From: Syntrophotaleaceae bacterium
GTDB taxonomy: Bacteria > Desulfobacterota > Desulfuromonadia > Desulfuromonadales > Syntrophotaleaceae
Assembly: GCA_041390365.1 (NCBI GenBank)
Contig: JAWKQB010000002.1
Span: 996,001 to 1,060,000 of the forward strand
Direction of reading: 5' to 3'
DNA length: 64,000 nucleotides
A program made the translations under genes and the position numbers. The notes beneath the pieces are model-generated. The model saw nothing but the letters and a program-made list of their open reading frames with translations, did no database searches and was not told the origin of the DNA. Shown here piece by piece: positions 11,652 to 19,979 of this stretch. Numbering within the stretch: position 1 is the stretch's first letter; each line of letters starts with the position of its first letter.

Positions 11652-12215
11652 ATGATTAATCGGGTAACTATTCGAAATATCTTGTTAATTTCCATGCTGG
11701 TGATGGCCGGTTTGCTGTCGTGGATCATTTTCAGGAAATTCGAGGCCCCTGTGGCCCAGCAGATTGCAGAAAACCTTCCTCAGGATGTCGATCTCGCTCT
11801 GAAAACGATAAATTATACGGAAACCCGGGGTGGAGAAAAACTCTGGACCCTGAAGGCGGATTCCGCTGCTCATAATGCAGATCAGGCAGTAACCCTGCTG
11901 GAAAATGTACAGATGATGTTTTTTTCCCTGGAGGGATTCGGTGATGTCGCGCTGGTGTCCGATCAGGGCCAGTGGTACCAGGACGAGGGGCGCATCGAAC
12001 TGGAGGGGAATGTAGAGGCCAAGGGGACCCGCGGTCACGCTTTCTACACCGGGAAACTGACTTTTCTGCAGGAACAGGGGCTTGTTCAATCCGACCTGCC
12101 GGTTAAATTGGTCGGGCCCGGAATGGTAATGACTGGCAACGGTCTGCGGCTCGATGCCAATGCCCGGGAGCTCCGCCTGCTTTCCCAGGTCAGAGGGACA
12201 TTTTATGATCAATAG
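11652..12215 (+). CDS. lptC: LPS export protein LptC
   Basis: 187 residues from ATG 11652. The frame is open back to 11589, but that would lie upstream of the promoter start point, and the shorter start gives the expected short N-terminal tail before a membrane anchor (IRNILLISMLVMAGLLSWII, residues ~8-27). A periplasmic domain follows with LptC-type text (VDLALKTINYTETRGGEKLW, DQGQWYQDEGRIELEGNV). LptC links the LptBFG transporter to LptA. The gene overlaps lptA by 11 nt. The identification rests on fold pattern and context, because LptC diverges strongly between species. Confidence 0.9.
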   Translation: MINRVTIRNILLISMLVMAGLLSWIIFRKFEAPVAQQIAENLPQDVDLALKTINYTETRGGEKLWTLKADSAAHNADQAVTLLENVQMMFFSLEGFGDVALVSDQGQWYQDEGRIELEGNVEAKGTRGHAFYTGKLTFLQEQGLVQSDLPVKLVGPGMVMTGNGLRLDANARELRLLSQVRGTFYDQ

Positions 12216-12744
12216 GTTCGGGCCGGGCAACAGTCCTTTTTACGCTCTGCTTCTTTTCGCATTGGTGCTGGCGCTGCCGTTCTTTGCGGGAACCTCTGCC
12301 GCCCAGCCAGCAGCGGGTCAGGCAGGCGAGCAGCCGGTGGAGATCACCTCCGAACGCATGAATGCCGATTACGGCAAAGGGGTGATCCGGTTTCTCGGGG
12401 CCGTGGTGGCACGAAAGGGAGATGTGACCATCTATTCCGAAGAACTCGTTCTGCATCTGGAGCAGGGAGAGCAGGGGGGCCAGAGGGTCAGGGAGATCGA
12501 GGCTTTCAAGAATGTTCGCATTGTCCAGGGGATAAGGGTGGCGACCGGGCAGGCCGCCAAAATGGACAATGACGCGCAAAAAGTCGTCCTCACCGGATCC
12601 CCCCGGGTTCAGGAAGGGAAAAATTTCGTCGAGGGTGATGAAATCACGGTTTTCCTGAACGAAGATCGCAGTGTGGCCAAAAGCAAACCCGGTTCCCGCA
12701 CCAAAGCGGTGTTCCACCCCAAGGAGAAGGGGAATGCACCGTAA
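12205..12744 (+). CDS. lptA: Periplasmic LPS-binding protein LptA
   Basis: 179 residues from ATG 12205, chosen because CAGAGGGA lies just upstream and the product begins with a good signal peptide cleaved after GTSAA. The mature OstA-like domain has the typical [19 protein letters not shown] and [20 protein letters not shown] patterns. It forms the periplasmic bridge that carries LPS between LptC and the outer membrane. The gene overlaps lptC at its start and lptB at its end, so the three are translated as a unit. Confidence 0.93.
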   Translation: MINRFGPGNSPFYALLLFALVLALPFFAGTSAAQPAAGQAGEQPVEITSERMNADYGKGVIRFLGAVVARKGDVTIYSEELVLHLEQGEQGGQRVREIEAFKNVRIVQGIRVATGQAAKMDNDAQKVVLTGSPRVQEGKNFVEGDEITVFLNEDRSVAKSKPGSRTKAVFHPKEKGNAP

Positions 12745-13459
12745 GTTGACAGCTCGAAATCTGTGCAAGGCCTACAAAGGTCGGCAGGTGGTCGACAGTG
12801 TCAATTTCGAGGTTTCCTCCGGAGAAGTGGTCGGGTTGCTCGGACCCAACGGAGCGGGAAAAACGACTTCCTTCTACATGGTGGTCGGTCTGATCCGCCC
12901 GGATGCGGGGAAGGTTTTTCTGGAGCAGGAGGACCTCACCTCTCTGCCCATGTATCAGAGGGCCCGTGCCGGCATCGCGTACCTCCCCCAGGAGTCGTCA
13001 GTTTTCCGCAAGTTGACGGTCGAGGAGAACCTGCTGGCGATTCTTGAAACCGTGAACCAGGCCGGAGGGGCCCGGCGAAGCCGGGTTGCGGATCTGCTGC
13101 AGGAGTTCCGCCTGACCCATGTGGCCAGGACTCAGGGCTACGCCCTTTCCGGGGGGGAGCGGCGGCGACTGGAAATCGCCCGGGCGCTGGTGACCAATCC
13201 CGGGTTTCTGTTGCTCGACGAACCTTTCGCCGGCATCGATCCCCTGGCGGTCATCGACATCCAGGCGATCATTTCCCGACTGAGAGAACAGGGGATGGGA
13301 ATTCTCGTTTCGGACCACAATGTCCGTGAAACTTTAAACGTCTGCGATAAAGCCTATATTCTGAATGCCGGAAAAATTCTGGCGTGTGGATTGCCGGGTG
13401 AAATCGCGGCCTGTCCGCAGGTTCGATCCATCTACCTCGGCGAAAAGTTTCGCCTTTAG
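12734..13459 (+). CDS. lptB: LPS export ABC transporter ATP-binding protein LptB
   Basis: 241 residues from ATG 12734, with an AAGGAG ribosome site 7 nt upstream. This is the ATPase of the LptB2FG transporter, which extracts LPS from the inner membrane. Walker [12 protein letters not shown], signature LSGGERRR, Walker [15 protein letters not shown] and the switch His (SDHNVRET) are intact, and the LptB-type [18 protein letters not shown] is visible. The partner permeases lptF and lptG lie 14 kb away on the other strand. The next gene is rpoN, the common lptB-rpoN neighbourhood of Proteobacteria. Confidence 0.97.
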   Translation: MHRKLTARNLCKAYKGRQVVDSVNFEVSSGEVVGLLGPNGAGKTTSFYMVVGLIRPDAGKVFLEQEDLTSLPMYQRARAGIAYLPQESSVFRKLTVEENLLAILETVNQAGGARRSRVADLLQEFRLTHVARTQGYALSGGERRRLEIARALVTNPGFLLLDEPFAGIDPLAVIDIQAIISRLREQGMGILVSDHNVRETLNVCDKAYILNAGKILACGLPGEIAACPQVRSIYLGEKFRL

Positions 13460-13507
13460 TCATACATCGCTGTTCACCGGCATATGGGTTGAGACCCCGG
13501 GAGTGTT

Positions 13508-14962
13508 ATGGCCTTAGAGATACGTCAACAGCTTAAGCTGAGTCAGCAACTGGTAATGACCCCGCAACTGCAGCAGGCGATCAAGCTGCTTCAGTTGTCG
13601 AGACTTGAGCTTGAAGCCGTCGTCCGTCAGGAGCTCGAGGAAAATCCCGTTCTGGAAGAGGGTCAGGAGCATGCCGAGGAAAAGGATGAGGCGAATCAGT
13701 TCAAGGAAGAGCGGGAAGCCGAACAGGGGTCCGATGAAGTACGGGAACTGAAGGAAAATCCTGAAGAATTCAATGATGTCGACTGGCAGACCTATCTGGA
13801 AGGCTACCATCTGGGGGGGGGAGGCACGTCCTCCGAACTCTATGAAGGGGAGGATGACCGTCCCAGCTATGAAAATCTTCTGACCAAAAAAAGTTCGTTG
13901 GCCGACCACCTGCGCTGGCAGCTGAACCTGACCCGGGTCAATGATGTGGAGAGAATGGCAGCGGCGGAAATCATCGGTAATCTGGATGAAGGCGGGTACC
14001 TGAAGGCGACCAACGAGGAGATTGCCGAAGCGACCGGGCTGTCTCCGGAAATCGTCGAGAAGGCCTTGAAGATTGTACAGGATTTTGATCCTGCCGGTAT
14101 CGCCTGCCGGACCCTGCAGGAATGTCTGTTGAAGCAGGTCGAGCAGTTGGGCATGCAGGGTTCACTGGTGGAGATTATTCTGCAGGAGCATATCCCCGAT
14201 CTCGAAAACCGCCGCTACCAGGCCATTGCCAAGGCTCTCGATGTCAGTCTCGACGAAGTTCTCGGCGCCGCCCGCATCATATCCGGTCTGGAACCTCGTC
14301 CCGGGCGCCCCTTCAGCCAGGAAGAGATCCATTACATAACACCCGACATTTTCGTTTACAAGATCGGGGAAGAATACGTGGTCGTTTTGAACGACGAGGG
14401 ACTGCCCAACCTGCGGATCAATTCCTTCTACCGCAACGCTCTCTCCTCCGAGTCCAAAGTCGACGAGAAAGCCGGCGAATATATTCAGGAAAAATTGCGC
14501 GGCGCGGTCTGGCTCATCAAGAGCATTCACCAGCGGCAGCGGACCATTTTCCGGGTGACGAAAAGCATCGTCAAATTCCAGAAAGATTTTTTCGAGAAGG
14601 GCATCGAATACCTCAAGCCGCTGGTTCTGCGTGACGTGGCCGAGGATATCGATATGCACGAATCAACGGTCAGCCGGGTGACCACGAACAAATACGTTCA
14701 GACTCCTCGAGGGTTGTTCGAGTTGAAGTATTTTTTCAACAGCGGTATAAATACAACTGTAGGAGTTTCTATTGCGTCCGAGAGTGTTAAGAGCAAAATC
14801 AAGGAGATTGTTGCAGGAGAAAATCCCAAAAAGCCTTATTCCGATCAGAAAATTGTGGAGCTCTTGCGCCAGCAGGGCATTGACATTGCCCGCCGTACCG
14901 TCACCAAGTACAGGGAAATGCTGGGCATAAGCTCCTCCACCGAAAGAAAACGCCTGTTCTGA
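13508..14962 (+). CDS. rpoN: RNA polymerase sigma-54 factor
   Basis: 484 residues. Region I is glutamine-rich (LEIRQQLKLSQQLVMTPQLQ) and contacts activators. An acidic region II (residues ~50-100) precedes the core-binding and DNA-binding domains, and the RpoN box ARRTVTKYREMLGI lies near the C-terminus. It directs transcription of activator-dependent promoters (-24/-12). It lies 48 nt after lptB and upstream of hpf, ptsN and rapZ, the usual 'rpoN operon' linking sigma-54 with the nitrogen PTS. No -24/-12 promoter was recognised in this window. Confidence 0.98.
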   Translation: MALEIRQQLKLSQQLVMTPQLQQAIKLLQLSRLELEAVVRQELEENPVLEEGQEHAEEKDEANQFKEEREAEQGSDEVRELKENPEEFNDVDWQTYLEGYHLGGGGTSSELYEGEDDRPSYENLLTKKSSLADHLRWQLNLTRVNDVERMAAAEIIGNLDEGGYLKATNEEIAEATGLSPEIVEKALKIVQDFDPAGIACRTLQECLLKQVEQLGMQGSLVEIILQEHIPDLENRRYQAIAKALDVSLDEVLGAARIISGLEPRPGRPFSQEEIHYITPDIFVYKIGEEYVVVLNDEGLPNLRINSFYRNALSSESKVDEKAGEYIQEKLRGAVWLIKSIHQRQRTIFRVTKSIVKFQKDFFEKGIEYLKPLVLRDVAEDIDMHESTVSRVTTNKYVQTPRGLFELKYFFNSGINTTVGVSIASESVKSKIKEIVAGENPKKPYSDQKIVELLRQQGIDIARRTVTKYREMLGISSSTERKRLF

Positions 14963-15035
14963 CAGGTGCCCGAGGAAGGAATCCATCGCCTTCTTTCTCA
15001 ATTGTCCCATAACGACTATTAGGAGATATGAATTT

Positions 15036-15584
15036 ATGCAAATTGCTGTGACCTTCAGGCATATGGAAGCCAGTGATCCGGTACGGAATTATGTTGAAGA
15101 AAAGGTCTCCCGCCTCAAGAAATACATCGAAGAACCGATCGACGCTCAAGCTGTTCTCTCCGTTTCGAAAAAAATCAGACACAACGCCGAGGTGACCATC
15201 GTCGCCAAGGGGATCACCATCAAGGGATCTGAAGAAACCAACGACATGTATGCGGCCATCGATGCCGTGACCGATAAACTGGAGCGACAGCTCAAGCGTT
15301 ATAAGGAAAAGCTCAAGAATCACAAGCCCCTCCCCGGCAATCCGCGGCAGGTCGAAAAAACTGTTCTGGCCGCTGAGAGCATCGATGAGGGGATGGGTGA
15401 ACCGGTCATCATCCGCAGCTACAGTTTTCCGGTCAAGCCTATGGCTGTAGAGGAGGCGGTCATGCAGATGGACCTGCTCAACAAGAACTTCCTTGTCTAC
15501 ACGGATGCATCCACCGAAGAAATCAACGTGGTGTACCGTCGCAAGGACGGTAACTACGGCCTGATTGTCCCGGAGCGAAAATAA
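15036..15584 (+). CDS. hpf: Ribosome hibernation promoting factor, long form
   Basis: 182 residues with an AGGAG site before ATG 15036. The N-terminal ~100 residues form the HPF/YfiA ribosome-binding domain (VTFRHMEASDPVRNYVEEKV). A linker leads to the C-terminal domain (residues ~125-182) with EAVMQMDLLNKNFLVYTDA and NVVYRRKDGNYGLI. This C-terminal dimerisation domain marks the long HPF that can form 100S ribosomes alone. Placement directly after rpoN is standard. Confidence 0.96.
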   Translation: MQIAVTFRHMEASDPVRNYVEEKVSRLKKYIEEPIDAQAVLSVSKKIRHNAEVTIVAKGITIKGSEETNDMYAAIDAVTDKLERQLKRYKEKLKNHKPLPGNPRQVEKTVLAAESIDEGMGEPVIIRSYSFPVKPMAVEEAVMQMDLLNKNFLVYTDASTEEINVVYRRKDGNYGLIVPERK

Positions 15585-15610
15585 CACTTTGATGATGTTT
15601 TCAGGAGAGA

Positions 15611-15653
15611 GACGGCTCCGTCCCGCATCGTTCATGTTGCGGGATGGAGCGTC
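15611..15653 (+). promoter_or_regulatory. Long RNA hairpin covering the ptsN ribosome-binding region
   Basis: A 13-bp stem (15615-15627 with 15638-15650, one G-T wobble) has a 10-nt loop and may extend through GAC/GTC. The 3' arm contains the GGAG nearest to ptsN and an in-frame ATG at 15644. No T-run follows, so it is not a terminator. It may control translation of ptsN. Confidence 0.5.
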
Positions 15654-15655
15654 GG

Positions 15656-16126
15656 ATGCCAAAGATGAAAATCGTCGATTTGCTTAACCCCGCCGCCATT
15701 GTGGCTGATCTCAAGGCTTCTGACAAGAGAATGGCCCTGGAGGAACTGGCGGATGCAGTGCTGATGGTCGATTCCAACCTGGATCGCATGGAGATAATCA
15801 GGGTTCTGCAGGAAAGGGAACGGCTGGGGAGTACCGGTATCGGGGACGGGGTAGCCATCCCGCATGGCAAGCTCAAGGACATCGAGCAGCTCCTGATATC
15901 TTTTGGTCGCAGCTGTTCCGGAGTGGAATTCGATTCCATGGACGGAAAACCGGCCAAACTGTTTTTTCTGTTGCTGGCGCCTGAAGAATCGGTGGGTATT
16001 CATCTGAAAACCCTGGCCCGCATTTCCAAGCTCCTTAAAAACTCGGCTGTCCGCCGCCGTTTGCTCGAGGCGGAAGGCAGCGAGGATATTTACCGTATCA
16101 TAGCTGAGGAGGAGGAAAAGCTCTAA
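15656..16126 (+). CDS. ptsN: PTS nitrogen-regulatory EIIA-like protein
   Basis: 156 residues from ATG 15656; in-frame ATGs at 15644 and 15665 are alternatives, and the first is buried in the hairpin. It is a fructose/nitrogen-type EIIA domain with the phosphorylated histidine in DGVAIPHGKLKDI. EIIA-Ntr proteins receive phosphate from NPr/HPr-type carriers and regulate rather than transport. In related genomes hprK (HPr kinase) often occupies this place between hpf and rapZ; none is visible here. Confidence 0.92.
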   Translation: MPKMKIVDLLNPAAIVADLKASDKRMALEELADAVLMVDSNLDRMEIIRVLQERERLGSTGIGDGVAIPHGKLKDIEQLLISFGRSCSGVEFDSMDGKPAKLFFLLLAPEESVGIHLKTLARISKLLKNSAVRRRLLEAEGSEDIYRIIAEEEEKL

Positions 16127-16379
16127 CCTGCAGACCCAAGTGTATGGCTCCCGGGCGGATCCACGGCAGGGCCGCAGTGATATCTACCCGGGGTTTCCGA
16201 TCGATAAATCCGGTTTCCGGCCTGTTACCCTTCCAATAGGGGTTCGACCCGAATCAGCGGATTTGTTGTCGGTTCAACCTTTTGCGGCCGTCGCGAAGTA
16301 GCGTGCGGCCGTTGTTTTTATGCCAATAGACTGTTTACCCGGGATGGGCGTGGCTGCCGCCGCTGCCCTGGAGGGAGCG
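16127..16379 (+). other. Intergenic region ptsN-rapZ
   Basis: No gene is seen in these 253 nt. The 3' part holds a terminator-like hairpin (16285-16319). A T-arm-like GGGGTTCGACCC occurs near 16240 but no tRNA fits around it. Confidence 0.5.
16285..16319 (+). terminator. Terminator-like hairpin after ptsN
   Basis: CGGCCG (16285-16290) pairs with CGGCCG (16306-16311), with an inner CGC/GCG, followed by a T-rich tail TTGTTTTT. The stem is interrupted, so termination may be partial. Confidence 0.5.
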
Positions 16380-17249
16380 ATGAATCGAAGGCGTCTGGTC
16401 ATCATCAGCGGCCTGTCCGGTTCGGGCAAGAGTACTGCCGCCCGGGCCCTCGAGGACGAGGGCTTCTTTGTGGTGGACAACCTCCCCGTTGTTCTTCTGC
16501 CCGATTTTATGGAACTGCAGCAACCACCGGGAATCGTCAACAACAATGTTGCCGTTGTCGTCGACGTTCGCAATCACGAGTTTCTTTCCGAATACAAAAG
16601 CATCCTGCAAAAAGTCCAGGGAGCCGGACACAGGGTGGATATCTATTTCTTCGATGCCACCGACGATGTCCTCATGCGCCGTTATTCGGAAACCCGACGA
16701 CGCCATCCGCTGATGCAGAAGGAAGGCCTTTCCGCCAGCATCAGTCGGGAAAGGGAGCTGCTGGCGGAGGTTAAGGCTCTGGCCACGGTCATCATCGACT
16801 CGTCGGGCCTGACGCCTCATCAATTGCGGGCCAAGATCGGGCAGATCGCCCGCGGCGGTGCCGGTGCCGGATTCCCCTTGGCAGTCCTGTTGCAGTCTTT
16901 CGGCTATCGTCACGGCCTCCCGGTCGGTTCGGATCTGGTGATGGACGTCCGGTTTTTGACCAACCCCCATTTTATTCCTGATCTGCGGCCTCAAACCGGC
17001 CTGTCTCAACCGGTTCGCGATTATGTCCTGTCACAGCCGGACACCCAGGAATTCCTGAAACGTTTTCTGGCATTGCTGAAATTTCTGCTGCCGCAATACC
17101 GGCAGGAGGGGAAGAGCTATCTGACTATTTCCGTCGGCTGCACCGGTGGACACCATCGCAGTGTGGCCCTGGTCGAACATCTGCGGAAAGAGCTGCAGGA
17201 GCCTTTCATATCTCTCGAAGTCATTCACCGGGATATTGCCAAGGGGTGA
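16380..17249 (+). CDS. rapZ: RNase adapter / nucleotide-binding protein RapZ (YvcJ family)
   Basis: 289 residues from ATG 16380, chosen because GGAGGGA lies 3 nt upstream; the frame is open further up. Walker A is VIISGLSGSGKST. Family motifs are [42 protein letters not shown] and the 'MDVRFLTNPHF' segment. In E. coli RapZ binds a small RNA and guides RNase E; outside enterics the role is unclear but the gene stays in the rpoN-PTS cluster. It ends 4 nt before the EIIA gene. Confidence 0.96.
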   Translation: MNRRRLVIISGLSGSGKSTAARALEDEGFFVVDNLPVVLLPDFMELQQPPGIVNNNVAVVVDVRNHEFLSEYKSILQKVQGAGHRVDIYFFDATDDVLMRRYSETRRRHPLMQKEGLSASISRERELLAEVKALATVIIDSSGLTPHQLRAKIGQIARGGAGAGFPLAVLLQSFGYRHGLPVGSDLVMDVRFLTNPHFIPDLRPQTGLSQPVRDYVLSQPDTQEFLKRFLALLKFLLPQYRQEGKSYLTISVGCTGGHHRSVALVEHLRKELQEPFISLEVIHRDIAKG

Positions 17250-17253
17250 ACCA

Positions 17254-17655
17254 ATGGTAGGTATCGTCGTCGCCACCCATGCCAACCTGTCCCAGGCCCT
17301 GGTCGCCGCCGCGGAAATGATATTGGGGTCACTGACTCATGTCGAGGCAATCAACATCAACCGCGAAGACGGTGTGGACGTGATTCGCCAGCGCTTTGCC
17401 GACGCTATCGAACGGGTCGGAGAAGCCGGAGGGGGAATCCTGATCCTGACCGACCTGTTTGGAGGGACCCCTTCGAATATCGGGTTTTCCTTTCTTGATC
17501 CCGGTAAGGTGGAAGTTGTTACAGGAGTCAACCTGCCCATGTTGCTGAAAGCCTGCAACGTTCTCTCGGATCTTTCGCTGGCCGAGATTGCCGCGGATCT
17601 CAAGGATCATGCTCGAAGCAGCATCATGGTGGCCAGCGAAGTGCTGTCGGGTTAG
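17254..17655 (+). CDS. Mannose-family PTS EIIA component
   Basis: 133 residues. EIIA-Man fold with the phosphorylatable His in VVATHANLSQAL (residue ~9) and ILTDLFGGTPSNI. It takes phosphate from HPr and passes it to the IIB protein encoded next. It starts 4 nt after rapZ, so the PTS genes are in the same operon as the regulators. A IIA alone here is common in deltaproteobacteria; the presence of IIB, IIC and IID makes this a possible transporter as well as a regulatory chain. Confidence 0.94.
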   Translation: MVGIVVATHANLSQALVAAAEMILGSLTHVEAININREDGVDVIRQRFADAIERVGEAGGGILILTDLFGGTPSNIGFSFLDPGKVEVVTGVNLPMLLKACNVLSDLSLAEIAADLKDHARSSIMVASEVLSG

Positions 17656-17680
17656 TACCGGATTTATTCCTGGGGGGCGG

Positions 17681-18154
17681 ATGGCCATTGTTTTCACACG
17701 TATCGACAATCGATTGATTCACGGCCAGGTGCTGGAGGCCTGGGTCCCGCTGACCCGTGCCGACTGTATTGTTGTGGCCAGCAACGACCTGCCCGAACTT
17801 TCCTTCCAACGGCAGCTGATGAAGGCCGCCGTCCCCAGCGGCATCGAGGTGGCGATCGGCAGCGTCGAGGAGATGGTGGCATTCCTTCAGTCTCGTGAGG
17901 CTGCCCAGAGACGCATCTTTCTTCTGTTCGGCAATCTTCCGGACGCGATGGAGGCCTTTCGTCAAGGGGTTCATTTTTCCACACTCAACCTTGGCAACCT
18001 GCACGGCGGCAAAGATCGCAAGCGGCTCAGCTGTACGGTCGCCCTGGATTCAGATGATATGGAAAGCCTGGAGACTCTGGAGAAAGAAGGGGTGCGGGTT
18101 GTTCTGCAATGTGTGCCGTCCGACCGCCAGAGATACTGGCGTTCCATAAGCTGA
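17681..18154 (+). CDS. Mannose/sorbose-family PTS EIIB component
   Basis: 157 residues from ATG 17681, with a purine-rich site upstream. The active histidine is in FTRIDNRLIHGQVLEAW, the hallmark of the IIB-Sor family. NLGNLHGG is also typical. It accepts phosphate from EIIA and would phosphorylate the incoming sugar. It lies between IIA and IIC with short gaps. The sugar specificity cannot be read from sequence. Confidence 0.94.
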   Translation: MAIVFTRIDNRLIHGQVLEAWVPLTRADCIVVASNDLPELSFQRQLMKAAVPSGIEVAIGSVEEMVAFLQSREAAQRRIFLLFGNLPDAMEAFRQGVHFSTLNLGNLHGGKDRKRLSCTVALDSDDMESLETLEKEGVRVVLQCVPSDRQRYWRSIS

Positions 18155-18166
18155 GAGACGCCGTCG

Positions 18167-18850
18167 ATGCCTTTTTATGCCTACCTGACAGCGGCCGGAG
18201 TGGCTCTTTTATGTGGGCTGGATCGTACAGCCGTCGGGCAGTTCATGCTCAGCCGGCCGATTGTGGCGGCGCCCCTGACAGGACTGCTGCTAGGATACCC
18301 TCTGGTGGGGCTGCAGATCGGCGCATTGCTCGAACTGTTGTGGGTGGGGCGACTGCCGATCGGAGCGGCCATCCCTCCCGATGATACCCAGGTGGCTGTG
18401 GGTTGCACCGTTCTGGCGACTGCCGCTGTTTCAAAAACCGGCATTGCCATGGAAACGGCGATTGTTCTCAGCTTGCTCGTGGGTCTCCCCCTTGGCAAAT
18501 CGGGGGAATATTTTGACCGTTTGGCCCGTCTGTGGAACGCCCGGCTGCTGGCCAGAGCGGAGTTTCTGCTGGATGCCGGGCATCACCGCAAAGCCGTGCG
18601 GCTGCATCTGCTGGGTCTGTTGCACTTCGGGCTGGCCTCACTTGCGACCTTCGCCATTATCGTCGGCATGGGCTCGCTGGCCTTGGAATGGTTCCATGAA
18701 AACCTGCCCGAACGGTTCCAGGAGGTTGCCCGTTGGCTTTGGCTCGCTTTTCCTTTGATCGGGATTGCCGCAATTCTTGGAACCTTCAGGGCACCGCGGG
18801 CTTTTCTGCTGTTTTGCTGTTCATTTTTTATCGCTCTTTTGTTTCTTTAG
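18167..18850 (+). CDS. Mannose/sorbose-family PTS EIIC membrane component
   Basis: 227 residues, almost entirely hydrophobic helices with loop motifs typical of EII-Sor IIC: LDRTAVGQFMLSRPIVAAPL, GALLELLWVGRLPIGAAIPPD and a C-terminal helix pair. It forms the translocation channel with IID. It is shorter than enteric IIC (~265 residues) but the conserved N-terminal half is intact. Together with IID its presence means the cluster is not merely regulatory. Confidence 0.88.
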   Translation: MPFYAYLTAAGVALLCGLDRTAVGQFMLSRPIVAAPLTGLLLGYPLVGLQIGALLELLWVGRLPIGAAIPPDDTQVAVGCTVLATAAVSKTGIAMETAIVLSLLVGLPLGKSGEYFDRLARLWNARLLARAEFLLDAGHHRKAVRLHLLGLLHFGLASLATFAIIVGMGSLALEWFHENLPERFQEVARWLWLAFPLIGIAAILGTFRAPRAFLLFCCSFFIALLFL

Positions 18851-18912
18851 CATGCTGAAAAAAACAGCCGAATGAATGCTTTTTCGGTTTATGAGGAAAC
18901 TCCGGAATCTTG

Positions 18913-19659
18913 ATGACCCGATTGAACCCAAGAGATTTTTGCAGTTCATGGCTGCGTTCGTTTGCGCTGCAGGCCAGCTGGAACTACGAGCAGATGCAGA
19001 GCCTGGGTTTTCTCTACACCCTGGTTCCGATCCTGCGCCGCTTGTATCCGGAAGACCTGCTGCCAGCCGTTTATCGGCGCCACCTGCAGTATTTCAACAC
19101 CCATCCCTATCTGGCCTCGGCGCTGATTGGAGCCGTGGCAAAGCTGGAGCAGCAGGCCGCGGCGGGGGAACCAAAGGAGATCGGCATTCAGGAATTCAAA
19201 AGCGCCGTTACGCCGCCCTTTGCCGCCATGGGTGACAGTTTCTTCTGGGGGGCGTTGCGGCCCGCGGCTTCCACTGCAGGGCTTTTTCTTGCTTTTCGCG
19301 GTTCCTTCTGGGGTCCGCTGCTGGCTCTGTTCCTGTTCAACCTGCCTCATCTTTGGTTGCGGATTTACGGCTTTCACCGGGGGTACCGGCGCGGATTCAG
19401 GGTGGTGGAAAATGTCCAGCGCTGCCGCTTGCCCGACCTGGCGCTGAGATTGAAGCAGCTTCTTGTCATCCTTTTGGGGATTCTGGCCGCCTGGTTGATT
19501 GGGGGGCAGCTCCAGGGCCAGAGCCTTTTTTCGGGATGGGCCCTGCTCGCTTTGCCTTTGGTCTGGGTCCTCGGTTTTTTGATCAGGAAAAGAATCGGTC
19601 CTCTGACTCTGCTTTTTTCGATGTTGATGGCTCTGTTGGCCTGGTTTCAATGGATTTAA
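18913..19659 (+). CDS. Mannose-family PTS EIID membrane component
   Basis: 248 residues from ATG 18913 (a TTG lies one codon upstream). The N-terminal part matches EIID-Man: SFALQASWNYEQMQSLGFLYTL, then a soluble stretch, then AAMGDSFFWGALRPA and three or four C-terminal membrane helices. IID pairs with IIC in mannose-type permeases. The ribosome site is weak (GAGGAAA about 14 nt upstream). Confidence 0.88.
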   Translation: MTRLNPRDFCSSWLRSFALQASWNYEQMQSLGFLYTLVPILRRLYPEDLLPAVYRRHLQYFNTHPYLASALIGAVAKLEQQAAAGEPKEIGIQEFKSAVTPPFAAMGDSFFWGALRPAASTAGLFLAFRGSFWGPLLALFLFNLPHLWLRIYGFHRGYRRGFRVVENVQRCRLPDLALRLKQLLVILLGILAAWLIGGQLQGQSLFSGWALLALPLVWVLGFLIRKRIGPLTLLFSMLMALLAWFQWI

Positions 19660-19709
19660 CCCGGCGACAAAATTTCAGGAAGAGACCGGGTTTAGCGGAA
19701 GGATTGCCG

Positions 19710-19979
19710 ATGAAGGAAAAGAGATCCTTTACCATCAAAAACCGACTCGGATTGCATGCCCGTGCTGCCGCCCTGCTCGTTCAGACGGCCAGCAATTTCC
19801 GGTCGGATATTATCGTCACCAAGGACGGTGAGGAGGTCAGCGGCAAAAGTATCATGGGGATACTGATGCTCGCCGCCCCCCAGGGATCGCGAATCGAAAT
19901 CGCAGCATGCGGTGAAGACGCCGGTGAAGCGCTCGCCGCCATCGGGAAATTGATCGATGATGGATTCGGAGAAGACTGA
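19710..19979 (+). CDS. ptsH: Phosphocarrier protein HPr
   Basis: 89 residues from ATG 19710 (GGAAGG ribosome site). The catalytic histidine is in NRLGLHARAAALLV. The region of the regulatory serine, GKSIMGILMLAA, is also conserved, so the protein has the site an HPr kinase would use even though no kinase gene is visible here. It transfers phosphate from EI to the EIIA proteins. It overlaps ptsI by 23 nt. Confidence 0.97.
   Translation: MKEKRSFTIKNRLGLHARAAALLVQTASNFRSDIIVTKDGEEVSGKSIMGILMLAAPQGSRIEIAACGEDAGEALAAIGKLIDDGFGED

Noticed and set aside
16225..16260. GGGGTTCGACCC near ptsN-rapZ looked like a tRNA 3' end
   Set aside because: No matching acceptor or anticodon stems upstream.
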